This document shows, in pieces, positions 45,319 through 52,889 of a DNA stretch of 55,051 nucleotides; position 1 is the first letter of the stretch; each line of letters begins with the position of its first letter. The position numbers and the translations under genes are program-made. The stretch lies in NCBI RefSeq assembly GCF_004791585.1, contig NZ_SRUU01000036.1, positions 1-55,051 of the forward strand, read 5' to 3'. Below the pieces are notes generated by a model. That model saw only the letters and a list, made by a program, of their open reading frames with translations, made no database searches and was not told the origin of the DNA. This DNA is from Mesorhizobium sp. M1C.F.Ca.ET.210.01.1.1. Its GTDB lineage: Bacteria; Pseudomonadota; Alphaproteobacteria; Rhizobiales; Rhizobiaceae.

Positions 45319-46908
45319 ATGTTTGAATCCCTCCAGGAGCGCCTTGGCTCCATCCTGAACGGCCTGACCGGCCGCGGCGCGCTGTCCGAGGCGGATGTCT
45401 CGGCGGCGCTGCGCGAGGTGCGCCGCGCGCTGCTCGAGGCGGACGTCGCGCTGGAGGTGGTGCGTTCCTTCACCGACAAGGTGCGCGAGAAGGCCGTCGG
45501 CGCCGCCGTGCTGAAGTCGATCAAGCCCGGACAGATGGTCGTCAAGATCGTCCATGACGAGCTGGTCGACATGCTGGGCGCCGAAGGCGTCGCCGTCGAC
45601 CTCAACGCGCCGGCGCCTGTCGTCGTCATGATGGTCGGCCTGCAGGGCTCCGGCAAGACGACGACCTCGGCCAAGATTGCCAAGCGCCTGACCGAGCGTC
45701 AGAACAAGAAGGTCCTGATGGCCTCGCTCGACACGCGGCGTCCCGCCGCGCAGGAGCAGCTGCGCCAGCTCGGCGAGCAGGTGAAGGTCGCCACGCTGCC
45801 GATCATCGCCGGCCAGAGCCCGGTCGACATCGCCAAGCGCGCCGTGCAGGCGGCCAGGCTCGGCGGCCATGACGTCGTCATTCTCGATACCGCCGGCCGC
45901 ACCCATATCGACGAGCCGCTGATGGTCGAGATGGCCGACATCAAGAAGGTGTCGTCGCCGCACGAGATCCTGCTGGTCGCGGACTCGCTGACCGGTCAGG
46001 ACGCCGTCAACCTCGCCAAGAGCTTCGACGAGCGCGTCGGCATCACCGGCCTGGTGCTCACCCGCATGGACGGCGACGGCCGCGGCGGCGCGGCGCTTTC
46101 GATGCGCGCCGTGACCGGCAAGCCGATCAAGCTGATCGGCACCGGCGAAAAGATGGACGGGCTGGAGGAATTCCATCCCAAGCGCATTGCCGACCGCATC
46201 CTGGGCATGGGCGACATCGTCTCGCTCGTCGAGAAGGCCGCCGAGACCATCGACGCCGAGCAGGCGGCGGCGATGGCCAAGAAGATGCAGTCGGGCAAGT
46301 TCGACCTGAACGACCTTGCCGCGCAGCTTCACCAGATGTCGAAGATGGGCGGCATGGGCGGCATCATGGGCATGATGCCGGGCATGGGCAAGATGAAGGA
46401 CCAGCTTGCCGCAGCCGGCTTCGACGACAAGATGTTCCGCCGCCAGCTCGCCATCATCTCCTCGATGACCAAGGCCGAGCGCGCCAACCCCGACATTCTG
46501 AAGCATTCGCGCAAGAAACGCATCGCTTCCGGCGCCGGCACCGATGCCGCCGAGATCAACAAGCTTCTGAAGATGCATCGCGGCATGGCCGACATGATGA
46601 AGGCCATGGGCGGCAAGGGCAAAGGCGGCGGCCTGATGCGCGGCATGATGGGCGGCCTTGCCTCGAAAATGGGCCTCGGCGGCATGATGCCCGGCGGCGG
46701 CATGCCCGACCTCTCCAAGATGGATCCCAAGCAGCTCGAGGCGCTGCAGAAGCAGGCGCAGGCTGCCGGCCTCGGCAAAGGCCTGCCGGGCGGGCTGCCT
46801 GGTGGACTTCCCGGCGGCGGCCTGCCGGGCCTGCCCGGCGGCATGAAGTTGCCTGGCCTTCCCGGCCTTGGCGGCGGCGGGCTGCCAGGCCTCGGAAAGA
46901 AGAAGTGA
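45319..46908 (+). CDS. ffh: Signal recognition particle protein Ffh
   Basis: This 529-residue GTPase has the N domain (1-85), the G domain with G1 GLQGSGKTT (about 107-115), DTRRPAAQEQL, DTAGR, and TxLDG-like LTRMDGDGRGG, and the Met-rich M domain from about 300 (QMSKMGGMGGIMGMMPGMG). It binds signal peptides and 4.5S RNA and guides nascent chains to FtsY. The last 90 residues are an unusual Gly/Leu/Pro/Met-rich tail (GLPGGLPGGL repeats), longer than in E. coli and common in rhizobia. The neighbours are chorismate mutase and rpsP, as in many Rhizobiales; rimM-trmD-rplS are not downstream but 44 kb away. Confidence 0.98.
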   Translation: MFESLQERLGSILNGLTGRGALSEADVSAALREVRRALLEADVALEVVRSFTDKVREKAVGAAVLKSIKPGQMVVKIVHDELVDMLGAEGVAVDLNAPAPVVVMMVGLQGSGKTTTSAKIAKRLTERQNKKVLMASLDTRRPAAQEQLRQLGEQVKVATLPIIAGQSPVDIAKRAVQAARLGGHDVVILDTAGRTHIDEPLMVEMADIKKVSSPHEILLVADSLTGQDAVNLAKSFDERVGITGLVLTRMDGDGRGGAALSMRAVTGKPIKLIGTGEKMDGLEEFHPKRIADRILGMGDIVSLVEKAAETIDAEQAAAMAKKMQSGKFDLNDLAAQLHQMSKMGGMGGIMGMMPGMGKMKDQLAAAGFDDKMFRRQLAIISSMTKAERANPDILKHSRKKRIASGAGTDAAEINKLLKMHRGMADMMKAMGGKGKGGGLMRGMMGGLASKMGLGGMMPGGGMPDLSKMDPKQLEALQKQAQAAGLGKGLPGGLPGGLPGGGLPGLPGGMKLPGLPGLGGGGLPGLGKKK

Positions 46909-46915
46909 GGGGGCT

Positions 46916-47242
46916 ATGAACGAGGAGAAGGACATGGCCGAGGCACGCGCCGTTCTGGCGGGCTACCGCGCTTCGATCGACAACATCGACGCCGCCCTCA
47001 TCCATATGCTGGCCGAGCGCTTCCGCTGCACCAAGGCGGTAGGCGTGCTGAAAGCCGAGCATGGCCTGCCGCCCGCCGATCCGGCGCGCGAGCAGCAGCA
47101 GATCGCCCGCCTTCGCCAGTTGGCGAAGGATGCGCATCTCGATCCGGATTTCGCGGAGAAATTCTTGAATTTCGTCATCCGCGAGGTGATCCGGCATCAC
47201 GAACAGATCGCCGCTTCCAACGGCGCTACCAAAACCGGCTAA
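46916..47242 (+). CDS. Chorismate mutase (AroQ-type)
   Basis: This 108-residue all-alpha protein has the AroQ pattern: an N-terminal RASIDNIDAALIHMLAERFRCTKAVGVLKAEHGLP with the conserved arginine and lysine, and a C-terminal FLNFVIREVIRHHEQI. It converts chorismate to prephenate for phenylalanine and tyrosine. It starts 7 bp after the ffh stop, and lies between ffh and rpsP in the usual rhizobial order. No other aromatic-pathway genes lie beside it. Confidence 0.93.
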   Translation: MNEEKDMAEARAVLAGYRASIDNIDAALIHMLAERFRCTKAVGVLKAEHGLPPADPAREQQQIARLRQLAKDAHLDPDFAEKFLNFVIREVIRHHEQIAASNGATKTG

Positions 47243-47290
47243 GTAGCCGCAACCCGATCAACCAAATCAGAGCTTTTTAGGAGATAGACA

Positions 47291-47692
47291 ATGGCACTGA
47301 AGATCAGACTGGCCCGCGCGGGCTCGAAGAAGCGTCCCTACTACCACGTCGTCGTCGCCGACGCCCGTTCGCCTCGCGACGGCCGTTTCATCGAGGCGCT
47401 GGGTTCCTGGAATCCGCTGCTGCCGAAGGACGGCGAGCGCGTCAAGGTCGATGCCGACCGCGTCAAGCACTGGCTCTCGCACGGCGCCCAGCCGACCGAC
47501 CGCGTGCTGCGCTTCCTCGACGAGGCCGGCATCGCCAAGCGCGAGGCCCGCTCCAACCCGAACAAGGCCCTGCCCGGCAAGAAGGCGCAGGAACGCGCCG
47601 CCCTGCTGAAGAAGGCCCAGGACGACGCCGCCGCTGCCGTTGCCGCGGCGACCGCCGCGCCGGCCGAGGCCGAAGCCGCGACCGCCGAGTAA
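47291..47692 (+). CDS. rpsP: 30S ribosomal protein S16
   Basis: This 133-residue protein begins MALKIRLARAGSKKRPYYHVVVADARSPRDGRFIE (1-35), the canonical S16 start, and continues to about residue 85. Residues 95-133 are an Ala/Glu/Lys-rich extension, frequent in Rhizobiales and longer than in E. coli (82 aa). AGGAG lies 9 bp before the ATG. In other bacteria rimM follows; here a terminator follows 20 bp later instead, so the operon ends here. Confidence 0.98.
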   Translation: MALKIRLARAGSKKRPYYHVVVADARSPRDGRFIEALGSWNPLLPKDGERVKVDADRVKHWLSHGAQPTDRVLRFLDEAGIAKREARSNPNKALPGKKAQERAALLKKAQDDAAAAVAAATAAPAEAEAATAE

Positions 47693-47712
47693 TCCCGGCC
47701 CTCTCCATTTAC

Positions 47713-47743
47713 AAAAACGGCGGGCTCTGCCCGCCGTTTTTCT
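47713..47743. terminator. Bidirectional terminator after rpsP
   Basis: ACGGCGGGC and GCCCGCCGT (47717-47725 with 47729-47737) form a 9-bp stem, with A5 before and T5 after, so both rpsP and the facing Gly-zipper gene can end here. Confidence 0.9.
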
Positions 47744-47756
47744 TTGGTTTGATGGC

Positions 47757-48020
47757 TCAATAGCCTGCCGGGCAGCGAGCGATGTAGACGCGCCCGTACC
47801 GGTCGCGGTAGCGGCATTGGCCGCTTTCGCTGGCACGGCCGATCAAAGCGCCGGCCACCGCGCCGACAGCGCCGCCGACCACCGCGCCCTGGACTGGATC
47901 ATTGGCGACCGCGGCACCGACCGCCGCTCCGCCCAAGCCGCCGATCGCGGCGCCTTTTTCCGTTTGCGAGCATGCGCCGAGCGCCGTCGCCAACACCAGA
48001 ATGACCATCGCTTTCTTCAT
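47757..48020 (-). CDS. Glycine-zipper lipoprotein
   Basis: This 87-residue protein has a lipoprotein signal peptide (MVILVLATALGAC with a lipobox ending in C17). A glycine-zipper hairpin follows (about 22-62: GAAIGGLGGAAVGAAVAND..., GAVVGGAVGAVAGALIG), then CRYRDRYGRVYIARCPAGY with two cysteines. It resembles YMGG-like/OmpA-linked Gly-zipper and 17-kDa antigen proteins of the outer membrane. It faces rpsP across a shared terminator. Confidence 0.85.
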   Translation of the reverse strand: MKKAMVILVLATALGACSQTEKGAAIGGLGGAAVGAAVANDPVQGAVVGGAVGAVAGALIGRASESGQCRYRDRYGRVYIARCPAGY

Positions 48021-48151
48021 TGCGGTTCCTCTCTCAAGCGGATCACCGTCCTCGCCGCCATGTCTTTAACTCGCAGGCGGCTAATTTGATCCCGAAGGCA
48101 ATGAAGATTGCCGGCGTAGCTCTTTTATATGGTTGAACCTATTGGATTTTA

Positions 48152-48676
48152 TCACTCGGTGGCGCGCTTCAGATTGTCGAGGCCGGCCTCGAAGTCCTTG
48201 CCGATCAGCGTGTCGAAATTCATGAACAGGCCCATCAGCTTGGCGATGAACGGCCTGGCGCCGCGCATCGCCCAGGTGACGGTCGTGTTCGGACCCGACG
48301 GCGCCAATGTGAAGTCGACGGTATTGTTGGCTCGGAACGGCTTTTCGAAATCGAGCCTCAATGAGACCAGCGACGACGGCACCGCGTTGACGATCTCCAT
48401 GCGGCCTTTTCCGGCCTTGTTGTTGCCTTCCCAGGCGTAGGCCGCGCCTTTGCCGCTGTCGGCGCCGGAGAGCGTGCGCTTCATTTGCGGATCGAGCTTT
48501 TCATAGGGCGACCATTCCGGCCAGCGCTTGAAGTCGTTGATCAGCGGGAAGATCGCCTCGGCCGGCGCCTTGATGCTGGCCGAGCGGCTGACGACGAAAT
48601 CGTTCGGGCGTGTCGCGGCATAGACGAGCAAAGCGGCAATGATAACGACGAGGATGATAAGGATTGTGGCAAGCAT
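48152..48676 (-). CDS. SRPBCC (START-like) family protein with membrane anchor
   Basis: This 174-residue protein has an N-terminal transmembrane segment (LATILIILVVIIAALLVYA, 2-20), then a START-like ligand-binding fold: VSRSASIKAPAEAIFPLINDFKRWPEWSPYEKLDP (27-61; key part INDFKRWPEWSPY), TWAMRGARPFIAKLMGLF and a C-terminal helix. Such proteins bind hydrophobic ligands. GGAGGG precedes the ATG. It follows the DoxX-like gene by 13 bp in one operon. Confidence 0.85.
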   Translation of the reverse strand: MLATILIILVVIIAALLVYAATRPNDFVVSRSASIKAPAEAIFPLINDFKRWPEWSPYEKLDPQMKRTLSGADSGKGAAYAWEGNNKAGKGRMEIVNAVPSSLVSLRLDFEKPFRANNTVDFTLAPSGPNTTVTWAMRGARPFIAKLMGLFMNFDTLIGKDFEAGLDNLKRATE

Positions 48677-48689
48677 TTCGCCCTCCCAC

Positions 48690-49100
48690 CTAGCGGCTGA
48701 ACGGGATAAGCGCGCGCACCCTGGCGTCGCGCAGATAGAGCCCGCCCCACAGGACCACGCCGAGATAGACGCCGAACAGCGTGTGCGAGAAAAGCGGGTT
48801 GCCGATGCGCACATGTGTTGAGATGGCGCCGCCCATATAGGCGGTGAGCAGGATGGCGCCGAGCACCGAGGTGCGCGGCAGCGCATAGAGCGCGGTCGAG
48901 ACCAGCCCGACGATGCCGAGCAGCCGCGCGATGTTGGCGTCGGACGGCCAGCCGAGCTCAGCCATGGTCTGGGTGACCACGCCGAGCGGAGGCAGCTTGA
49001 TGACGCCATCGAAGATCATGAACAGGACGACGACGGCGCTGAGCGCGCGCCCGGTCCACAAGGCGCCGTTCGAGACGGGCGCGGCCTCAGAAATGCTCAT
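48690..49100 (-). CDS. DoxX-like family membrane protein
   Basis: This 136-residue protein has four hydrophobic segments (about 15-32, 55-75, 80-96, 105-125). ALWTGRALSAVVVLFMIFDGVIKL and the later GAILLTAYMGGAISTHVRIGNPLFSHTLFGVYLGVVLWGGLYLRD (82-126; key part YMGGAISTHVRIG) match the DoxX-like_2 (DUF4149-like) group. Its partner is unknown; the linked SRPBCC protein is common in similar operons. AGGGA precedes the ATG. Confidence 0.83.
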   Translation of the reverse strand: MSISEAAPVSNGALWTGRALSAVVVLFMIFDGVIKLPPLGVVTQTMAELGWPSDANIARLLGIVGLVSTALYALPRTSVLGAILLTAYMGGAISTHVRIGNPLFSHTLFGVYLGVVLWGGLYLRDARVRALIPFSR

Positions 49101-49219
49101 GGTGTTCCCTCCAAGTGGCTCGAATGCCGGCTGCTTGCCGGTTTCAATCCAAGGACGGAGGAAGACGCCGCGATCCTACAAGGCTGAGGTTCTTTTTTAG
49201 CGCAGGCGCAACTATCTTT

Positions 49220-49412
49220 CGTCATCCTTGGGCTTGACCCAAGGATCCATGCCCGTGACCTCGGCCGAAGAACACCGCGGTTCAGAACAAGCTCCCATCC
49301 GTTGTGAAAAAGGGCTCGATCCTGGCCCGCTTTGCCTATCACGAACGTTACGGCATGGATCCCAGGGTCTACGCGCGTCGCTTTGCTCCTTGCTCCGCGC
49401 TGGGATGACGAC
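49220..49412. repeat. Complete composite palindromic repeat (unoccupied IS110 target)
   Basis: Left arm GTCATCCTTGGGCTTGACC then CAAGGATCCATGCC (to 49253), a 100-bp spacer starting CGTGACCTCGG, and right arm GGCATGGATCCCAGGGTC (from 49354) ending CTGGGATGACGAC. The GGATCC/ATGCC point at which the two IS elements sit is intact here. With 1-256 and 54874-54930, three copies of the family lie in the window. The rest of the 49101-49421 gap shows no gene. Confidence 0.8.
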
Positions 49413-49421
49413 AGGGCAGGG

Positions 49422-50327
49422 CTACGAAAAATAAAACTTGTCGGCTGGGATCATCTTCGGCGGCGTCTCGCCCAGCGCCTCGAATACGGAAATCTCGCAG
49501 ACGCGGCAGAGACCGTCCAGCGCCAGGTCGTTGGGCTGGGTTCCGAACGGGTCCTCTAGCTCCTCGGAAAGCGCGTCGAGGCCGAAGAAGGTGTAGGCGA
49601 TCAGCGCCGTGAACAACGGCGTCGCCCAGCCCGTGGCGGAGGCCAGCCCGAACGGCAGCAGCAGGCAGAAGACATAGGCCGTCCGCTGCAGGAGCAGCGT
49701 GTAGGCGAAGGGCAGCGGCGTGCCCATGATGCGCTCGCATCCGGCCTCGGCGGCGGCGATTTCCGACAGACGCTCGTCGAGGATGCGGTAGCCGATCGTG
49801 TCGATGGCGCCGCTTTTGCGCAGGGCGGCGACGCGCGCTCCCATCCGGCGCACCATGGCGTCAGGCGCGTTGGAAGCACGCGCGACCGCCTCGACGTCGT
49901 CACCGATGAAGCCGCGTGCTTCCGGGAGAGCATCGACCCGACGCAGCAAGCCTCGCAGGAAATGGCAGAAAGCGATCGCGTCCATCAGCAGGCCGCGCAG
50001 CTCGCTCCGATCCTCGATCAACCCGGTCGAGGCGCGCGCCAGGTTGCGGATGTCGAAGACGAGCTGGCCCCACAGCTTGCGCGCCTCCCACCAGCGGTCA
50101 TAGGCGGCGTTGTTGCGGAAGCCGAGATAGATCGACAGCGCCACGCCGAGCAGGGCGAAGGGCGCGGTGCCGGCATTGCCGAACTCCAACTTGAGGGCGC
50201 GCACGATCAGCACCACCAGCGCGCCATAGGCGGCGAAGCCGAAGATCTGCGGCAGGATGCGCGGCACCACGGAGCCGCGCATGATGAAGAACAGATGCAG
50301 GATTCCAGGGCGCGGCCGGACGATCAT
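49422..50327 (-). CDS. Bestrophin-family (UPF0187) anion channel-like protein
   Basis: This 301-residue membrane protein has four hydrophobic segments. The pattern FALLGVALSIYLGFRNNAAYDRWWEARKLWGQLV (about 58-91; key part FRNNAAYDRWWEARKLWG) is the family signature, and the C-terminal half has LPFAYTLLLQRTAYVF and FFGLDALSEELEDPFG. Bacterial bestrophins form pentameric ion channels. The start at 50327 (MIVRPRPG) fits family length; upstream codons lie in repeat DNA. It stands alone. Confidence 0.9.
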   Translation of the reverse strand: MIVRPRPGILHLFFIMRGSVVPRILPQIFGFAAYGALVVLIVRALKLEFGNAGTAPFALLGVALSIYLGFRNNAAYDRWWEARKLWGQLVFDIRNLARASTGLIEDRSELRGLLMDAIAFCHFLRGLLRRVDALPEARGFIGDDVEAVARASNAPDAMVRRMGARVAALRKSGAIDTIGYRILDERLSEIAAAEAGCERIMGTPLPFAYTLLLQRTAYVFCLLLPFGLASATGWATPLFTALIAYTFFGLDALSEELEDPFGTQPNDLALDGLCRVCEISVFEALGETPPKMIPADKFYFS

Positions 50328-50510
50328 CGAAACCCTCAAGAGCAATTCCAGGAAACTGCGCGCTTCCGCGAGACAGTCCGACACCGCGCCTGAGCCGGGC
50401 GGCGCTGATCTTGTGTATTGTGTTATTCATCAGCTCCGCAAGCTCGGCCGCTCGCGACATTGCGATGTCGTTTGAACAGCGGAGGACTGGCGGCACCGGG
50501 CGGCCGCTCT

Positions 50511-50614
50511 GGAGCAATTCCAGGAAAGGTGTGTACCGATTTTCCGTCCGGAATTGCGCAAAAAACAAATAGTTAGAGCGGTTCGGCGATTCTATGAATC
50601 GCTGAAACGCTCTG
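50511..50614. repeat. Two-hairpin dispersed repeat between bestrophin and ACT genes
   Basis: GAGCAATTCCAGGA faces TCCGGAATTGC (50513-50558), and AGAGCG...GCGATTC faces GAATCGC...CGCTCT (50575-50611). A copy of GAGCAATTCCAGGAA also lies at 50340. This layout is common in rhizobial intergenic DNA. The gap 50328-50668 also holds a short open frame on the other strand with a MSRAAELAELMNNT-like start that I cannot assign; nothing else was seen. Confidence 0.7.
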
Positions 50615-50668
50615 GAGAGCGACGTCGTCCAAGCACCAGACCGTGGACAAGTCACCAAGGGAGAGAAG

Positions 50669-51076
50669 ATGACCGGCGAGACCGATCTGCAAAAGCTGCT
50701 GGCGTCGATGACCCCGCAACTGCTTCCCGAGATCTATGTCTTTGCCTCGCTGGCGCCGGGCGTGACCCTGCCGGACGGACTCGATCCGGTCCTGCAATTC
50801 CGCGAACGGGAAGGCCGGACGCTGATCGTGCCCGAAGATCAGGCGAAAGCGGCCGGCCTCGCCGCCACGTTCCGCTGCCGCATGATCACGCTGGACATCC
50901 ATTCCTCGCTGGAGGCGGTGGGCTTCCTCGCCGCCGTAACCGCGCGGCTCGCGGCCGCCGGCATGGGCGTCAATCCGGTCTCGGCTTTCTATCACGATCA
51001 CCTGTTCGTCCCGGCGGAGCGGGCCGGGGAGGCGCTGGCGATATTGCGGCAATTGGCGGCGGACAGCGGCGGCTAA
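50669..51076 (+). CDS. ACT-domain protein
   Basis: This 135-residue protein has two ACT-like halves: an N-terminal PEIYVFASLAPG and a C-terminal MITLDIHSSLEAVGFLAAVTARLAAAGMGVNPVSAFYHDHLFVP (72-115; key part GFLAAVTARLAAAGMGV), with the usual beta-alpha-beta. Such stand-alone ACT proteins may sense amino acids. No catalytic domain is present. The upstream gap is repeat-filled; it converges on asd from the far side of a tandem repeat. Confidence 0.85.
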   Translation: MTGETDLQKLLASMTPQLLPEIYVFASLAPGVTLPDGLDPVLQFREREGRTLIVPEDQAKAAGLAATFRCRMITLDIHSSLEAVGFLAAVTARLAAAGMGVNPVSAFYHDHLFVPAERAGEALAILRQLAADSGG

Positions 51077-51140
51077 AGCATATCTCCGAAAGTGGGACCG
51101 GTTTCGGGACAAAAAGAAGCGGCCAGTCACAGGCCGCCAC

Positions 51141-51398
51141 CTCGCGGAGGCCCAGCCGCGTCAGCGGCGGTACTGGCCGCGAGCGAGAACCCAACGGCCG
51201 AAGGCCGAGCCCGCGACCGCGGGCCGCCGGTCGTCCGGCGCCCCCCGGAGGGCCCGCCGCGGCAGCGGCGATACGGCCCGTGAGCGAAAACCGAATCGGC
51301 CAAAGGCCGAGCCCGCGACCGCGGGCCGCCGGTCGTCCGGCGCCCTCGCGGAGGCCCAGCCGCGTCAGCGGCGAAACGGGCCGTGAGCGAAAATCAAG
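51141..51398. repeat. 102-bp tandem repeat array, about 2.5 units, at the 3' end of asd
   Basis: CTCGCGGAGG occurs at 51141 and again at 51345, two periods apart, and GGCCGAGCCCGCGACCGCGG begins near 51202 and 51304. Spacing is exactly 102 bp. Each unit has nested GC-rich hairpins (CGACCGCGGGCCGCCGGTCG). The array runs between the ACT gene and the asd stop codon, and the last part overlaps the final bases of asd. The period is a multiple of three, so frames stay open through it. Confidence 0.85.
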
Positions 51399-52428
51399 CC
51401 GCCTGCTTCTTCGGCTGGATCAGGCCGCGCTCGACCAAGAGCTCGGCGATCTGGACGGCGTTGAGGGCCGCGCCCTTGCGCAGATTGTCGGAGACGACCC
51501 ACATCGACAGGCCGTTGTCGACGGTCGAATCCTCGCGGATGCGCGAGATGAAGGTGGCGTCTTCGCCGGCCGATTCGAGCGGCGTGATGTAGCCGCCGTT
51601 CTCGCGCTTGTCCAAGACCTGGCAGCCCGGCGCCTCGCGCAGGATCTCGCGCGCCTCGTCCGCCGTGATCGGCTTCTCGAACTCGATGTTGACCGCTTCC
51701 GAATGGCCGATGAACACCGGCACCCGCACGCAGGTCGCCGTCAGCTTGATCTTGGGGTCGAGCATCTTCTTGGTCTCGGCCACCATCTTCCACTCTTCCT
51801 TGGTGAAGCCGTCGTCGAGGAAGACGTCGATATGCGGAATGACGTTGAAGGCGATGCGCTTGGTGAACTTCTTGACGTCGACCTGGTCGGCGACGAAGAC
51901 CGCGCGGGTCTGGGTAAAGAGTTCGTCCATGCCTTCCTTGCCGGCGCCGGAGACCGACTGGTAGGTGGCGACGACGACGCGCTTGATGGTGGCGACGTCA
52001 TGCAGCGGCTTCAGCGCCACGACGAGCTGCGCCGTCGAGCAGTTCGGGTTGGCGATGATGTTCTTGCGCGAGAACAGCTCGACCGCGTCCGGGTTCACCT
52101 CCGGCACGATCAGCGGCACGTCCGGATCGTAGCGGAAGGCCGACGAATTATCGATGACGACGCAGCCCTGCTTGCCGATCTTGGGCGACCATTCCTTGGA
52201 GACATTGCCGCCAGCCGACATGACGCAGATATCGGTGTCTGAAAAGTCGTAGGTGTCGAGCGCCTTGACCTTCAGCGTGCGGTCGCCGAAGGACACTTCG
52301 GTACCCTGGCTGCGCCGCGAGGCCAGCGCCACGACCTCGCTCACCGGGAAGCCGCGCTCGTCCAGAATGTTGAGCATTTCGCGGCCCACATTGCCCGTGG
52401 CGCCGACTACCGCAACCTTGAAACTCAT
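51394..52428 (-). CDS. asd: Aspartate-semialdehyde dehydrogenase
   Basis: This 344-residue enzyme makes aspartate semialdehyde for lysine, threonine, methionine and diaminopimelate. The NADP site GATGNVG lies at 9-15. The catalytic cysteine is C130 in NPNCSTAQ and the acid/base is H242 in GHSEAV. SGAGKEGMDEL and SMWVVSDNLRKGAALNAVQIAE are typical. Length is normal. The stop lies inside the 102-bp tandem repeat, so repeat changes could affect the gene end. The start has GGAGATC upstream. Confidence 0.98.
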   Translation of the reverse strand: MSFKVAVVGATGNVGREMLNILDERGFPVSEVVALASRRSQGTEVSFGDRTLKVKALDTYDFSDTDICVMSAGGNVSKEWSPKIGKQGCVVIDNSSAFRYDPDVPLIVPEVNPDAVELFSRKNIIANPNCSTAQLVVALKPLHDVATIKRVVVATYQSVSGAGKEGMDELFTQTRAVFVADQVDVKKFTKRIAFNVIPHIDVFLDDGFTKEEWKMVAETKKMLDPKIKLTATCVRVPVFIGHSEAVNIEFEKPITADEAREILREAPGCQVLDKRENGGYITPLESAGEDATFISRIREDSTVDNGLSMWVVSDNLRKGAALNAVQIAELLVERGLIQPKKQAA

Positions 52429-52535
52429 AAAGATCTCCTGTCCCTCTCCGCTTGGTTGTTGGAGAAAACCCGCCGGCCTCATGCGGGTTCCGTCCCCCGG
52501 GCCGAACCCGGGAGAGGGTGGTTAGGCCAAGGGAA

Positions 52536-52667
52536 TCACACCGTTTTGGTGGTGGTTTTGGCCGTAGTTTTGCTGGAACGAGCGGACACGCCGACGCGCC
52601 CGGCCCAATGGTTCGCATTGAGGCTGGGGGCATCGAATGCAAGAAGAGCCATCAAGAGGCCGCGCAT
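52536..52667 (-). CDS. Possible small ORF upstream of asd (uncertain)
   Basis: In the 461-bp gap between asd and the helicase gene a 43-codon frame runs leftward, with start MRGLLMALLAFDAPSL and a Lys/Thr-rich tail (KTTAKTTTKTV). No family is known and no strong ribosome site is visible, so this may be spurious. The gap also has hairpin-forming repeats (GGTTCC...GGGAACC-like near 52490) and a degraded GGAGAAGG repeat near 52750; no other gene seen. Confidence 0.25.
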   Translation of the reverse strand: MRGLLMALLAFDAPSLNANHWAGRVGVSARSSKTTAKTTTKTV

Positions 52668-52889
52668 CGAGGATGATCCCGTTCGGTGCCGGCTTTTACG
52701 CACTTTGCTAAAAGAGTCAATCGGCGCGCCGATCCACCTTGTCCCACAAGAGGAGAAGGGCAAGGCGCCGCCGCCTGCTCTGTACAATGACGGGCGCAAG
52801 AAGTAGGAACGCCCAAATTTCGTTTGGCTGGCGCAGTGCCGGCCTTGTGCTCCACGACGAGCGCAGAACCCGAATCCCGAAAGAAGAAG

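Noticed and set aside
45103..46935. A 610-codon open frame opposite ffh
   Set aside because: Shadow of ffh, with low-complexity His/Ala/Gly composition and no domain.
51141..51398. Tandem 102-bp units as a CRISPR array
   Set aside because: Only about 2.5 units, no alternation of short repeats and unique spacers, and no cas gene anywhere.
52456..52806. Rightward frame of 116 codons between asd and the helicase
   Set aside because: No family features, no ribosome site, and it crosses repeat remnants.
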